DNA of 64,000 nt from contig NZ_CP025000.1 in assembly GCF_002808045.1 (NCBI RefSeq), positions 2,294,001 to 2,358,000 on the forward strand, in the 5' to 3' direction. The translations under genes were made by a program, and so were the position numbers. Positions 19,193 to 28,920 of the stretch are shown here, one piece after another. The notes under the pieces were generated by a model, which was given only the letters and a program-made list of their open reading frames with translations, ran no database searches and was not told where the DNA came from. Numbering within the stretch: the first letter of the stretch is position 1; the number at the start of each line of letters is the position of its first letter. This DNA is from Idiomarina sp. X4. GTDB lineage: Bacteria > Pseudomonadota > Gammaproteobacteria > Enterobacterales > Alteromonadaceae.

Positions 19193-19259
19193 AAAAGCAT
19201 CTTATCAGATCATTGGAAGGCTTAGACACGCTTAAATTACGAAAAGTTAAGCCATTTAA

Positions 19260-19271
19260 ATTGTCGACAAT
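19260..19271. promoter_or_regulatory. Operator palindrome 1 of the propionate regulator
   Basis: ATTGTCGACAAT is a perfect 12-base palindrome about 90 bases upstream of the GntR-type regulator gene. It has the form expected for FCD-type GntR proteins (TNGT...ACNA). It lies upstream of the proposed -35 box. Confidence 0.65.
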
Positions 19272-19286
19272 ATCAATCAAAACGAA

Positions 19287-19315
19287 TTGAAAAATGCAGT
19301 TATTTCGACTACCCT
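19287..19315 (+). promoter_or_regulatory. Putative promoter of the propionate operon
   Basis: TTGAAA (19287-19292) and TACCCT (19310-19315) are 17 bases apart and bracketed by the two operator palindromes. The -10 box is poor. Prediction by position only. Confidence 0.35.
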
Positions 19316-19321
19316 AGTTGC

Positions 19322-19333
19322 ATTGTCGACAAC
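19322..19333. promoter_or_regulatory. Operator palindrome 2 of the propionate regulator
   Basis: ATTGTCGACAAC shares the 10-base palindromic core TTGTCGACAA with the site at 19260, centre to centre 62 bases apart (about six helical turns). It would overlap the transcription start and lies 30 bases before the regulator gene, so a bound repressor would block initiation. Confidence 0.65.
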
Positions 19334-19362
19334 CAAGACGTTTTTATTAATTGAAATAACCT

Positions 19363-20061
19363 ATGCAGACCTTTTACGATCAGCCGTACTCATTCAGATC
19401 ACCCGTCACGTCAGCCGATCGTGTTTTAGTTGCGGTGCAAAAAGCCATTGTTGAAGGCGATATTGCTGCGGGAAGCAAAATCAGCGAAGCGGGCCTTGCT
19501 AAACAGTTTAATGTGAGTAGGGCGCCGTTGCGTGAAGCACTGGCGCGGTTAGAACGCTGTCATTTGGTGGAACGTACTCCAAACGCCGGCGCTCGCGTTG
19601 TCACGCTGACCTACGAAGGCCTAATTGCCTTGTATCAAATACGGGAGGAGCTGGAAGGGTTAGCCTGTCGGCTTGCGGCAGAGCAAATGGCTAATGATGA
19701 AATTGAGGCGCTGTCTAAGTTGTTAGAGCAGCACTTGGAAAGCCAGCGAGTGCGCGAGGGCGAAAGCTATTATCAAGAAGCGGGCGACGTCGACTTTCAT
19801 TACCGCATTATTCTTGCCAGTAAAAACCAATACTTAATTAACATGTTGTGTGACGAGCTGTATTTTTTGGTTCGCATGTATCGTGTGCAGTTGGGAATGA
19901 ATGGGCCGCGGGTGTCGCGTGCCTTTGACGAGCATAAAGCCATTATTACGGCCATTGCTAACCGCGATGGTGAACTTGCCGATTTGTTGATGCGCCGGCA
20001 TATAAGTGCATCACGCAAAAACATTGAAACAAAACTACAAGCACATAAGGAAGTATCATGA
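19363..20061 (+). CDS. GntR-family (FCD) transcriptional regulator of the propionate operon
   Basis: A 232-residue regulator. The N-terminal winged helix-turn-helix covers about residues 20-85 ([22 protein letters not shown] is its core). The C-terminal FCD ligand domain (about 90-225) has candidate metal-binding residues in DVDFHYRII and [10 protein letters not shown], and a final His in MRRHISAS. It is the first gene of the operon and its stop overlaps the prpB start (ATGA). Its gene is preceded by two matching palindromes, so autoregulation is likely. This differs from enterobacteria, where a sigma-54 activator called PrpR controls these genes. Ligand: probably a methylcitrate-cycle intermediate (inference). 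Confidence 0.9.
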   Translation: MQTFYDQPYSFRSPVTSADRVLVAVQKAIVEGDIAAGSKISEAGLAKQFNVSRAPLREALARLERCHLVERTPNAGARVVTLTYEGLIALYQIREELEGLACRLAAEQMANDEIEALSKLLEQHLESQRVREGESYYQEAGDVDFHYRIILASKNQYLINMLCDELYFLVRMYRVQLGMNGPRVSRAFDEHKAIITAIANRDGELADLLMRRHISASRKNIETKLQAHKEVS

Positions 20062-20936
20062 GTCATTTAGAAAGCCCAGGCGCTAAATTGCGCCAAGCCG
20101 TAGCCGATGAGAGTCCACTACAAATTGTCGGTACCATTAATGCTTACACCGCCATGATGGCAGAAAAGGTGGGTCATAAAGCGCTTTATCTGTCCGGTGC
20201 CGGTGTTGCTAACGCTTCGTTTGGCTTACCTGACTTGGGTATGACTTCATTGAACGACGTGTGTGAAGACATCCGTCGTATTACCGGTGCCAGCGACTTG
20301 CCACTTTTAGTTGATGCTGATACCGGTTGGGGCGGCGCATTCAACATCGCCCGCACGGTTAAAGAAATGAGCCGCGCTGGTGCTGCTGGCTTCCATATCG
20401 AAGATCAGGTCGCGCAAAAGCGTTGTGGTCACCGTCCTAATAAAGAAATTGTCAGCCAGCAGGAAATGGTTGACCGCGTTAAAGCGGCTGTTGACGCGCG
20501 TATCGATGAGCAGTTCTACATCATGGCGCGTACGGACGCGTTCCAACAGGAAGGTATCGATGCGGCAATTGAGCGCGCACAAGCTTGTGTTGATGTTGGT
20601 GCGGATGCCATTTTTGCTGAAGCGGTGCACACGCTGGAGCACTATAAAGCCTTTACAGACGCATTAGACGTGCCGGTACTGGCTAACATTACTGAGTTTG
20701 GTGCTACGCCACTGTTCAATAAACAAGAGTTGGCCGATGTCGGCGTTGAGATTGTGCTTTATCCATTAAGTGCCTTCCGAGCTATGAACAAAGCGGCACT
20801 GAACGTCTACAATAGTATTCTAGAAAACGGCGACCAAAAAGCCGTTGTTGATGACATGCAAACCCGAGCGGAATTGTATGACTTTTTGAACTATCACGAT
20901 TTCGAAGAAAAACTCGATCAATTATTTAAAAAATAA
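20058..20936 (+). CDS. prpB: 2-methylisocitrate lyase
   Basis: A 292-residue lyase cleaving 2-methylisocitrate into pyruvate and succinate, the last step of the 2-methylcitrate cycle. The active-site motif KRCGH falls at residues 121-125, with the catalytic Cys at 123. Mg-binding acidic residues appear in [11 protein letters not shown] and in EDQV just before the motif. The start codon overlaps the regulator's stop, suggesting translational coupling. It belongs to the same superfamily as isocitrate lyase, but length and context (prpC, acnD, prpF downstream) make PrpB clear. Confidence 0.97.
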   Translation: MSHLESPGAKLRQAVADESPLQIVGTINAYTAMMAEKVGHKALYLSGAGVANASFGLPDLGMTSLNDVCEDIRRITGASDLPLLVDADTGWGGAFNIARTVKEMSRAGAAGFHIEDQVAQKRCGHRPNKEIVSQQEMVDRVKAAVDARIDEQFYIMARTDAFQQEGIDAAIERAQACVDVGADAIFAEAVHTLEHYKAFTDALDVPVLANITEFGATPLFNKQELADVGVEIVLYPLSAFRAMNKAALNVYNSILENGDQKAVVDDMQTRAELYDFLNYHDFEEKLDQLFKK

Positions 20937-20959
20937 ACAAAATTAAGAAGGGAAAAATC

Positions 20960-22084
20960 ATGGCAGAGAAGAAACTAAGTGGCGCAGGCTTGCGCGGACA
21001 ATCAGCCGGCGAAACGGCATTATGTACTGTTGGCAAAAGTGGCTCAGGCTTAACCTACCGAGGTTATGACATCAAAGAACTGGCTGAAAAAGTCAGCTTT
21101 GAGGAAGTGGCCTACCTGTTGGCAAAAGGCGAATTGCCCACTCAGTCGCAACTTGACGATTACCGCAAACGCTTAAAATCACTGCGCGTATTACCACAAG
21201 AAGTAAAAGACGTGCTGGAGCGCATTCCTAAATCAGCGCACCCAATGGACGTTATGCGTACCGGTTGCTCAATGCTGGGTAACCTGGAAACGGAAGAAAG
21301 TTTTGATGAAGCCGACGACCACATTGAGCGCTTTCTAGCGACATTCCCGGGTATCGTGCTTTATTGGTATCGTTTCACTCACGACGGCGTTCGTATCGAT
21401 ACGGACTCAGAAGAAGAATCTATCGGCGCGCATTTCTTACGCTTATTGCACGACAAGAAGCCATCGCAATTGCATGCCGATGTAATGAACACGTCATTAA
21501 TTCTGTATGCAGAGCACGAATTTAATGCATCAACCTTTACGGCGCGTGTTTGTGCCTCAACACTGTCTGACATTCACTCGTGTGTTACCGGTGCAATTGG
21601 CTCATTGCGTGGCCCACTGCACGGCGGTGCGAATGAAGCAGCAATGGAGCTTATCGAAGACATGAAAGACGCGGAAGATGCCGAACAAACGTTGATGGGC
21701 ATGTTAGAGCGCAAAGAAAAAATCATGGGCTTCGGTCATGCCATCTACAAAGAGTTTGATCCCCGTAACGACATCATCAAAGCGTGGTCGAAGAAACTGT
21801 CTGAAGAAGTCGGTGACAGCCGTTTATATGACGTGTCTGTGCGTTGTGAAGAAGTCATGTGGCGCGAGAAGAAACTATTCCCGAATGCAGACTTCTTCCA
21901 TGCGTCGGCTTATAACTACATGGGCATTCCAACCAAACTGTTTACCCCAATCTTTGTTATGTCGCGGGTAACCGGCTGGACAGCACACGTTAAAGAACAA
22001 CGTGCGAACAACCGTATTATTCGTCCGTCGGCGGACTACACTGGTCCAGAGGCACGTCCAGTACCTGCAATTGGTGACCGTTAA
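20960..22084 (+). CDS. prpC: 2-methylcitrate synthase
   Basis: A 374-residue enzyme of the citrate synthase family that condenses propionyl-CoA with oxaloacetate. Catalytic segments are visible: a His in GSLRGPLHGGANEAAM, a His in IMGFGHAIYKEFDPR and an Asp in FPNADFFHASAYNYMGIP. At 374 residues it is of the short type, like known PrpC, rather than the roughly 430-residue GltA. An AAGAAGGGAAAA ribosome site precedes the ATG. It lies between prpB and acnD in the operon. Confidence 0.96.
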   Translation: MAEKKLSGAGLRGQSAGETALCTVGKSGSGLTYRGYDIKELAEKVSFEEVAYLLAKGELPTQSQLDDYRKRLKSLRVLPQEVKDVLERIPKSAHPMDVMRTGCSMLGNLETEESFDEADDHIERFLATFPGIVLYWYRFTHDGVRIDTDSEEESIGAHFLRLLHDKKPSQLHADVMNTSLILYAEHEFNASTFTARVCASTLSDIHSCVTGAIGSLRGPLHGGANEAAMELIEDMKDAEDAEQTLMGMLERKEKIMGFGHAIYKEFDPRNDIIKAWSKKLSEEVGDSRLYDVSVRCEEVMWREKKLFPNADFFHASAYNYMGIPTKLFTPIFVMSRVTGWTAHVKEQRANNRIIRPSADYTGPEARPVPAIGDR

Positions 22085-22085
22085 T

Positions 22086-24683
22086 ATGAATAATGAGTAT
22101 CGCAAAAAGTTAGACGGCACGACGCTCGAGTATTTTGATACTCGTGCTGCCGTTGAAGCTATTGAACCGGGCGCTTACGAAAAACTGCCGTACACCTCGC
22201 GTGTATTGGCAGAAAACTTAGTTCGTCGTTGCCCGCCTGAGATTCTAACGCAGTCGCTAGAGCAGCTAATTTACGGCAAAAAAGAGCATGATTTTCCGTG
22301 GTTCCCGGCGCGTGTGGTTTGCCACGATATTTTGGGTCAAACGGCATTGGTTGACTTAGCCGGTCTGCGTGATGCGATTGCAGAGAAGGGCGGTGACCCA
22401 GCCAAAGTAAACCCGGTTGTGCCCACGCAGCTGATTGTCGACCATTCATTGGCGGTTGAACACGCAGGTTTTGAAAAAGACGCGTTTGAGAAAAACCGTG
22501 CCATTGAAGACCGTCGTAACGACGATCGCTTCCATTTTATTAACTGGACCAAAACGGCTTTTAAAAACGTTGACGTGATTCCACCCGGTAACGGGATTAT
22601 GCACCAGATTAACCTGGAGAAAATGTCGCCAGTGGTGCAGGTTCGTGACAATGTGGCCTTTGTTGATACCTGTGTTGGTACTGACAGCCACACGCCAATG
22701 GTGGACGCTTTAGGCGTTATTTCTGTTGGTGTCGGTGGTCTTGAAGCAGAAAGTGTCATGCTAGGCCGTGCCTCTTATATGCGCCTGCCGGATATCGTAG
22801 GTGTTGAGTTAACCGGCAAATTGCGTCCGGGCATTACCGGTACTGATTTGGTTTTAGCGCTGACTGAATTCTTGCGTCGCGAACGTGTGGTTGGTGCTTA
22901 CCTTGAGTTCTTCGGTGAAGGCGCAGAAGCATTGACCGTTGGCGACCGTGCGACGATTTCGAACATGACGCCGGAGTACGGTGCAACCGCGGCGATGTTC
23001 TATATCGATGATCAAACCATCGATTACTTAAAACTGACCGGCCGTGATGATGACCAGGTCGAATTGGTTGAGAAGTTCGCCAAAGAAACCGGCTTGTGGG
23101 GCGACAGTCTGAAAACCGCAGAGTACGGTCGTGTCTTACGTTTTGACTTATCGAAAGTTGAACGTAACTTAGCTGGACCGTCTAACCCGCACGCTTTGCT
23201 ACCAGCAGCAGAGCTTTCTGAGCGCGGCGTAGCTAAGCATATTGAATACCCTGAAAACGGTAAAATGCCGGATGGCGCAGTCATTATTGCGGCGATTACC
23301 AGTTGTACCAATACCAGTAACCCTCGCAATATGATTGCAGCTGGCTTAATTGCGCGTAACGCTAATAAACTAGGCTTAACGCGTAAGCCTTGGGTTAAAT
23401 CGTCTCTGGCGCCTGGCTCCAAAACCGTCAAAATGTACCTGGAAGAGGCTGACTTATTGCCGGAACTGGAAGATTTAGGTTTTGGTGTGGTGGCGTTTGC
23501 TTGTACCACTTGTAACGGCATGAGTGGTGCACTGGATCCGAAAATCCAACAAGAAATCATCGACCGTGACCTGTTCTCGACCGCCGTTTTGTCGGGTAAC
23601 CGCAATTTTGATGGTCGTATTCATCCGTATGCGAAACAAGCATTCCTGGCGTCACCACCGTTGGTAGTGGCCTACGCTATCGCGGGTACCATTCGCTTTG
23701 ATATCGAAAAAGATGTACTAGGGTATGACCATGACGGTAATCCGGTAACGCTTAAGGACATCTGGCCGAGCGACGAAGAAATCGATCGCATCGTCAAACA
23801 GAGCGTTAAGCCGGAGCAATTCCGCAAAGTGTATGACCCGATGTTCAATCTGAGCGTCGACTACGGTGAGAAAAATAATCCGTTGTATGAATGGCGAGAA
23901 ATGAGCACCTATATCCGCCGTCCGCCATACTGGGAAGGCGCTTTGGCTGCAGAAAATAGCTTAACCGGCTTACGGCCTCTGGCGGTCCTGGGTGATAACA
24001 TCACCACTGACCATTTGTCACCGTCGAATGCCATCATGGCAGACAGTGCCGCCGGCGAATATCTGGCCAAGATGGGCGTACCGGAAGAAGACTTTAACTC
24101 GTATGCGACGCACCGCGGCGATCACTTGACCGCACAACGGGCTACGTTCGCTAACCCGAAGTTGTTTAACGAAATGGTGCGCGATGACAATGGCGATGTC
24201 ATTCAGGGCTCGCTGGCGCGGATTGAGCCAGAGGGCAAAGTTGTGCGCATGTGGGAAGCGATTGAGCATTACATGACCAATAAACAACCGCTGATTATCG
24301 TGGCGGGTGCGGATTATGGTCAGGGTTCTTCACGCGACTGGGCGGCGAAAGGTGTTCGCTTAGCGGGTGTTGAGGTCATTGTTGCCGAAGGCTTCGAGCG
24401 TATTCACCGTACCAACTTAATTGGTATGGGTGTGTTGCCATTGCAGTTTGAAGAAGGCACCACACGTAAGACGTTGAATATTGATGGTACGGAAACCTTT
24501 GACGTGAAAGGAACGCCAGCTCCGGGTGCGGTATTGCAGCTGACCATACACCGTAAAGACGGGTCGTCGCAGCAAGTTCCGGTCATTTGTCGTCTGGACA
24601 CCAAAGAGGAAGTCTCTATTTACGAGGCCGGTGGTGTATTACAGCGCTTTGCGCAGGACTTTTTAGAAGCGGAAGCAAGCTAA
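22086..24683 (+). CDS. acnD: 2-methylcitrate dehydratase, iron-sulfur type
   Basis: An 865-residue aconitase-family enzyme that dehydrates 2-methylcitrate; in the acnD/prpF variant of the pathway it replaces PrpD. The three [4Fe-4S] Cys are visible in ITSCTNTSNP and in ACTTCNGMSG. The C-terminal swivel domain has GADYGQGSSRDWAAKG. The start MNNEYRKK at 22086, one base after the prpC stop, gives the family length; a longer frame from 22002 would overlap prpC. The gene order prpC-acnD-prpF supports this call over ordinary aconitase A. Confidence 0.95.
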   Translation: MNNEYRKKLDGTTLEYFDTRAAVEAIEPGAYEKLPYTSRVLAENLVRRCPPEILTQSLEQLIYGKKEHDFPWFPARVVCHDILGQTALVDLAGLRDAIAEKGGDPAKVNPVVPTQLIVDHSLAVEHAGFEKDAFEKNRAIEDRRNDDRFHFINWTKTAFKNVDVIPPGNGIMHQINLEKMSPVVQVRDNVAFVDTCVGTDSHTPMVDALGVISVGVGGLEAESVMLGRASYMRLPDIVGVELTGKLRPGITGTDLVLALTEFLRRERVVGAYLEFFGEGAEALTVGDRATISNMTPEYGATAAMFYIDDQTIDYLKLTGRDDDQVELVEKFAKETGLWGDSLKTAEYGRVLRFDLSKVERNLAGPSNPHALLPAAELSERGVAKHIEYPENGKMPDGAVIIAAITSCTNTSNPRNMIAAGLIARNANKLGLTRKPWVKSSLAPGSKTVKMYLEEADLLPELEDLGFGVVAFACTTCNGMSGALDPKIQQEIIDRDLFSTAVLSGNRNFDGRIHPYAKQAFLASPPLVVAYAIAGTIRFDIEKDVLGYDHDGNPVTLKDIWPSDEEIDRIVKQSVKPEQFRKVYDPMFNLSVDYGEKNNPLYEWREMSTYIRRPPYWEGALAAENSLTGLRPLAVLGDNITTDHLSPSNAIMADSAAGEYLAKMGVPEEDFNSYATHRGDHLTAQRATFANPKLFNEMVRDDNGDVIQGSLARIEPEGKVVRMWEAIEHYMTNKQPLIIVAGADYGQGSSRDWAAKGVRLAGVEVIVAEGFERIHRTNLIGMGVLPLQFEEGTTRKTLNIDGTETFDVKGTPAPGAVLQLTIHRKDGSSQQVPVICRLDTKEEVSIYEAGGVLQRFAQDFLEAEAS

Positions 24684-24695
24684 GGAGTTTGAGCT

Positions 24696-25874
24696 ATGGC
24701 GTTTAAACCACAAATTAAAATTCCCGCCACCTACATGCGTGGCGGGACCTCGAAAGGTGTGTTTTTCCGTTTGCAGGACTTGCCCGAAGCTGCACAGCAA
24801 CCCGGCGCAGTCCGCGATGCAATTTTACTGCGTGTTATTGGTAGCCCCGATCCTTATGCTAAGCACACTGACGGCATGGGCGGTGCGACGTCGAGCACCA
24901 GTAAAACGGTCATCGTTTCTAAGAGCGAACAGCCGGATCATGATGTTGATTACCTGTTTGGTCAGGTGTCGATTGATAAGCCATTTGTCGACTGGAGTGG
25001 TAACTGCGGTAACTTATCGTCAGCGGTAGGCCCTTTTGCCATTGCGAATGGTTTGGTAGCGCCTGAACGCATCCCCGAAAACGGTATTTGCGAAGTCCGT
25101 ATTTGGCAGGCGAATATTGGCAAAACGATTGTTAATAAAGTGCCTATGGTGGATGGTGAAGTACAGGAAACCGGTGACTTTATTCTGGATGGGGTTACTT
25201 TCCCGGCAGCGGAAGTGCCGGTGGAATTTATGGACCCATCAGCAGATGGCGAGTCGATGTTTCCGACCGGTAATCTGATCGATGATTTAGACGTTCCTGG
25301 TATCGGTACCTTAAAAGCAACGTTGATTAACGCCGGTATCCCAACCATTTTTCTGAATGCGGAAGAAATTGGCTACGACGGTACCGAATTACAGGAAGCC
25401 ATTAATGGCGACTCTGTGGCTTTGGAGCGTTTCGAAACTATTCGTGCGTACGGTGCCGTAAAAATGGGGCTGATTGACGATGTTTCAGAAGCAGCTAATC
25501 GCCAGCATACGCCGAAAGTGGCGTTTGTCGCGTCGCCGAAAGACTATATCGCTTCCAGTGGTAAGAAGATTAGAGCGACTGAGGTCGATTTACTGGTACG
25601 TGCGATGTCGATGGGGAAACTGCATCATGCCATGATGGGCACCGCAGCAGTGGCTATTGGAGCCGCCGCAGCAATTCCCGGCACGACCGTAAACCTTGCG
25701 GCGGGTGGCAATGACCGTACCATGGTTAATTTTGGTCACCCTTCAGGTACCTTACAGGTGGGCGCTGAGTGCAAACAGGTTAACGGACAATGGACCGCCA
25801 TAAAAGCCATTATGAGCCGTAGCGCGCGGGTCTTAATGGAAGGCAATGTCCGTATCCCGGGTGACGTTCTTTAA
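24696..25874 (+). CDS. prpF: 2-methylaconitate cis-trans isomerase
   Basis: A 392-residue protein of the diaminopimelate-epimerase-like fold. PrpF converts the trans-2-methylaconitate made by AcnD into the cis isomer that aconitase can hydrate. The family signature YMRGGTSKGVFF is at residues 14-25, and DWSGNCGNLSSAVGPFA carries the conserved Cys. An AAGGAG site lies ahead of the ATG. It directly follows acnD and is followed with no gap by a small membrane protein gene. Confidence 0.95.
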   Translation: MAFKPQIKIPATYMRGGTSKGVFFRLQDLPEAAQQPGAVRDAILLRVIGSPDPYAKHTDGMGGATSSTSKTVIVSKSEQPDHDVDYLFGQVSIDKPFVDWSGNCGNLSSAVGPFAIANGLVAPERIPENGICEVRIWQANIGKTIVNKVPMVDGEVQETGDFILDGVTFPAAEVPVEFMDPSADGESMFPTGNLIDDLDVPGIGTLKATLINAGIPTIFLNAEEIGYDGTELQEAINGDSVALERFETIRAYGAVKMGLIDDVSEAANRQHTPKVAFVASPKDYIASSGKKIRATEVDLLVRAMSMGKLHHAMMGTAAVAIGAAAAIPGTTVNLAAGGNDRTMVNFGHPSGTLQVGAECKQVNGQWTAIKAIMSRSARVLMEGNVRIPGDVL

Positions 25875-26126
25875 ATGGAGCAAACCACGCAAGTCAAACT
25901 GCTTAAAATTGCCATGATTACAGGTATCAGCCTGATTTTATTAGGTCACGTCGTGTTGGTAGTAACCTTTGGTAATGATGATATTGATTTTCGTGGTTAT
26001 ATTTTGGGGGCGGCGATGAATGCCATCGGTATTATTTTATCGCTGCCCACCAAAATTTATCTCACCTTAGTGCTTATGGAAAAGGAAGAGCGAGATAATA
26101 AAAATACGCATTGGAGTGATCGTTAA
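25875..26126 (+). CDS. Small two-span membrane protein at the end of the propionate operon
   Basis: An 83-residue protein with two hydrophobic segments (about residues 11-32 and 40-70) separated by an acidic loop (GNDDIDFRG), and a charged C-terminus. I recognise no family. Its ATG follows the prpF stop with no spacer, and a strong terminator follows 4 bases after its own stop, so it is the last gene of the prp transcript. The placement suggests a role linked to propionate use or its transport, but nothing in the sequence shows this. Confidence 0.75.
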   Translation: MEQTTQVKLLKIAMITGISLILLGHVVLVVTFGNDDIDFRGYILGAAMNAIGIILSLPTKIYLTLVLMEKEERDNKNTHWSDR

Positions 26127-26129
26127 TAA

Positions 26130-26158
26130 AAAAGGTCGTCAAAGTATGACGACCTTTT
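26130..26158. terminator. Terminator of the propionate operon
   Basis: Stem AAAAGGTCGTCA (26130-26141) / TGACGACCTTTT (26147-26158) with an AAGTA loop. It is symmetrical and can also stop the convergent S9 peptidase transcript. Confidence 0.92.
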
Positions 26159-26173
26159 GTGCAGACTAGGAAA

Positions 26174-28165
26174 TCATTCACCTATATGTTTATCAAAAAA
26201 CGTTTCCAACTTTTTATATAACTCAAATTTATTGCCTTCTTTTTGGAATCCATGTCCTTCGTCTTCTTTGACGAACGTTTGGTAAGGCTTATTTACACGG
26301 TCTAATGCTTGAGTGAGTGCATTATAATGTTCAATTGGAACACGAACATCTTTTTCTCCGTGTACAAGTAAAATATCAGCTTTCATCTTCTCAACTAGGT
26401 TAACAGGGGAGTTCGCTTTTAATACCTCCATGTCAGTGCCAAGAACTCGCTCTAAATATTTTTCACCTGATTGGTTGCGTGAAATATCACCGGCATCATA
26501 CATTAGAGGAAGTGAATATACGCCTACATAACCAACTCCGCACTGGTATAAATCAGGCTCTTTAGCTATCCCCATCATGGCTGAATAACCACCATAACTA
26601 CCGCCATAAATACAAATGCGTTCGGGATCCGCATAACCTTGTTCAATAGCCCATAGGGTGGCATCAGTTACGTCATCTTGCATTGAACGCCCCCATTCTC
26701 CATAACCGGCTTGGAGAAATTCAGAACCATAACCTCCAGAGCCTCGGAAGTTAACTTGTAAAACTGCATAACCTCTATTAGCAAAAAACTGGTTTTCTGC
26801 GCTAAACCCCCACATGTCACGAGGACCATGTGGACCACCGTGAACATTAACGATCATTGGCAATTTGTCGCCTTTCTCAGCCCCTTTGGGTAACGTGATG
26901 TATCCTGGCAGCTCAAGCCCATCACGCGCAGTAATTGTAAATGGGCGCATTGGAGCTAATTGATTAGGGTTGAGCTTTTTATTAGGTGCAGCGATAAAAC
27001 TGGCTTTCATGGTTTTTGTATTAAATAAAAAGTAAGAACCTGGATTAGTGTCCGAGCGGACATACACGACGGCAAGTTCTCCGTCTTTTGCACTACTGGT
27101 AATGGAGACACGTTGTCCGGGAAATGCGTTATCAAGGTTTTTCATTAACGCTGTACTTTCGCTATTGTCAGTGTACACCCGCTTGATTTTATCGGGCATA
27201 AAGTCAAAACCAATAATATCGCCTTTGACATCAAGTACTGGCGATAATACATCGGATGATGAATTTTTTGTTAAACGCTCGATGTTGTCGGTCTGAGTAT
27301 CAAACTGATAAACCTCAGCAACTTTGCTTTCAAAATCAGTACCGAAGTAGGCATAACGGTTATCAGGAGAGAAACCATAAAAATTCAGTGTCTGACCGTC
27401 TTCGTAACCTTCGAGCTCTAATTTCTTCCATTCTCCTCCAGTAACGGGTTTAAAGTAAATACTTAAGTCCCCTTTACCATAAGCATCTTCGTCATCCTCT
27501 TCATAGGCGAAACTAAGGCGAAGGTTACCATCGTTATCTGCAATGAGTTGATCTGCCTTGGGTGGCTGTTCGCCCATATAATAGGAGCGTGCTGAGTTTA
27601 CGTTAATTCGGTGGGCTTTGGCTTCACCGCGGTCAGAATAATGGTATTTGTTAATCATGATGTGATCAGGGTCATTTGGCATCATGCTTAACAATGAGTA
27701 ACCTGATACTCCCCAACTAAACAATTCACGACGATGGCTTCCATCCGCGTTTATTGCATAAAGGTTTGGTGGCTGTTCTTGCTCATCCCAAAGGCCAACG
27801 CGCTTGCGACTTTCGAAGATAAAACGTTCATCAGTTACCCAGTTTATTTTACTAAAACGTTGATACTGTCCTAATTCAAAACTTGCGGTTAACTCATTGT
27901 CAGACCGTCGAATAACCATTAACTGATCGCGATCTCCTGCGTCGGCTTTTATCGCATAATAAGTGCCTTCTGGAGAAATAACCACATCAGTATAAAGGGT
28001 ATTAGAGAAGAAATCTTCAACAGGGATTTCAGGGACTGAATCAGCTGAATTTTGTGCTATTACTTCAGCTGACGGTAACGCTAAAGTTATTGACAAGCCA
28101 AGCATAAAAGCTGACTTTTGCTTTTTACTCAATAAATCGCTCTGCTTAAATAGTGATAGGAGCAT
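26174..28165 (-). CDS. S9 family prolyl oligopeptidase-like peptidase, secreted
   Basis: A 663-residue serine peptidase. The N-terminus has a basic region, a hydrophobic core and a cleavage-like EVIAQNS at about residue 38, so it is probably periplasmic. Residues 45-390 should form the beta-propeller; the C-terminal alpha/beta-hydrolase domain holds the nucleophile in GGSYGGYSAMM, the Asp in HGEKDVRVP and the His in DEGHGFQ. Family members cleave short peptides, often after proline or as dipeptidyl/acylaminoacyl peptidases. It appears monocistronic, sharing a terminator with the prp operon. It fits a peptide-feeding lifestyle. Confidence 0.93.
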   Translation of the reverse strand: MLLSLFKQSDLLSKKQKSAFMLGLSITLALPSAEVIAQNSADSVPEIPVEDFFSNTLYTDVVISPEGTYYAIKADAGDRDQLMVIRRSDNELTASFELGQYQRFSKINWVTDERFIFESRKRVGLWDEQEQPPNLYAINADGSHRRELFSWGVSGYSLLSMMPNDPDHIMINKYHYSDRGEAKAHRINVNSARSYYMGEQPPKADQLIADNDGNLRLSFAYEEDDEDAYGKGDLSIYFKPVTGGEWKKLELEGYEDGQTLNFYGFSPDNRYAYFGTDFESKVAEVYQFDTQTDNIERLTKNSSSDVLSPVLDVKGDIIGFDFMPDKIKRVYTDNSESTALMKNLDNAFPGQRVSITSSAKDGELAVVYVRSDTNPGSYFLFNTKTMKASFIAAPNKKLNPNQLAPMRPFTITARDGLELPGYITLPKGAEKGDKLPMIVNVHGGPHGPRDMWGFSAENQFFANRGYAVLQVNFRGSGGYGSEFLQAGYGEWGRSMQDDVTDATLWAIEQGYADPERICIYGGSYGGYSAMMGIAKEPDLYQCGVGYVGVYSLPLMYDAGDISRNQSGEKYLERVLGTDMEVLKANSPVNLVEKMKADILLVHGEKDVRVPIEHYNALTQALDRVNKPYQTFVKEDEGHGFQKEGNKFELYKKLETFFDKHIGE

Positions 28166-28297
28166 GGTGGTTTACCCGATTTTAATTTGTAGTTTTTATA
28201 AAATAATGTGCTTTTCCTTTTCTATTATGTCAGTTCTTCACATTAGCTTTAAACGCAAAATGTTACAAATTGTTGCCATTTTGTTGCATTGATAATT

Positions 28298-28903
28298 TTA
28301 ATCAGCATAGCCCCATGGCGTAGGCGGTGTATCAACTGTTTCTGTTAAATCAAAATCAACCCGAAACTCTCTGCCTTCGCGAATTAAGCGGTAAGTAAAA
28401 GTGTCGTCATGAATATACATTTGCCAAATATTCGTGTTCGATTGAGGTACTCCGAGTTCAATAAATAATTCCTTTGAATAGGCGTCAGCAGGGAAAGACT
28501 GAGCAGTTGGGTAACCCTTATCTATCGTATGTCCCCCGTACATCGTTAACGGATCATAATTTCCGTCCGGTTTGCGATGGTCATGCTTAAGGCTAATACC
28601 AGAGCCTGTTTGGGTTAGAATCCAAGTACGTGAATGGTCACTTCCAACGTGAAAAGGAATTTCTATTTTTGCGTCGCCGCATTTGCGCACGTGCATAATG
28701 AGTGGGCCTTCAAAACCGTCGCTGGCCGGCGTATCAACAGTCACCTCACCAGCGTATGAATTCCCGCAATGTTCATTAATGGCCGCAAAAAATTCAGCCT
28801 GGGCTTGGGTTGTCACCTGTGGTGCCGGTTTTATAACTTGAGCAGAGCTAAAAGGGACAAAGCTTGCGACGGCAATTGACGTAAGAAAAACAATATTCTT
28901 CAT
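28298..28903 (-). CDS. Hypothetical exported protein
   Basis: A 201-residue protein with a clear signal peptide (MKNIVFLTSIAVASFVPFSSA, cleavage near residue 21, read from its ends MKN and SSA). The mature part starts with a Pro/Thr/Gln-rich linker, has two Cys (NEHCGN and VRKCGD) that could form a disulfide, and is rich in His, Asp and aromatic residues, as in LKHDHRKPDGNYDP. I recognise no family. It lies between the S9 peptidase and the exonuclease gene, all on the same strand but with gaps of over 100 bases, so it is probably transcribed alone. Confidence 0.75.
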   Translation of the reverse strand: MKNIVFLTSIAVASFVPFSSAQVIKPAPQVTTQAQAEFFAAINEHCGNSYAGEVTVDTPASDGFEGPLIMHVRKCGDAKIEIPFHVGSDHSRTWILTQTGSGISLKHDHRKPDGNYDPLTMYGGHTIDKGYPTAQSFPADAYSKELFIELGVPQSNTNIWQMYIHDDTFTYRLIREGREFRVDFDLTETVDTPPTPWGYAD

Positions 28904-28920
28904 TTTTAGACCATTGGATA

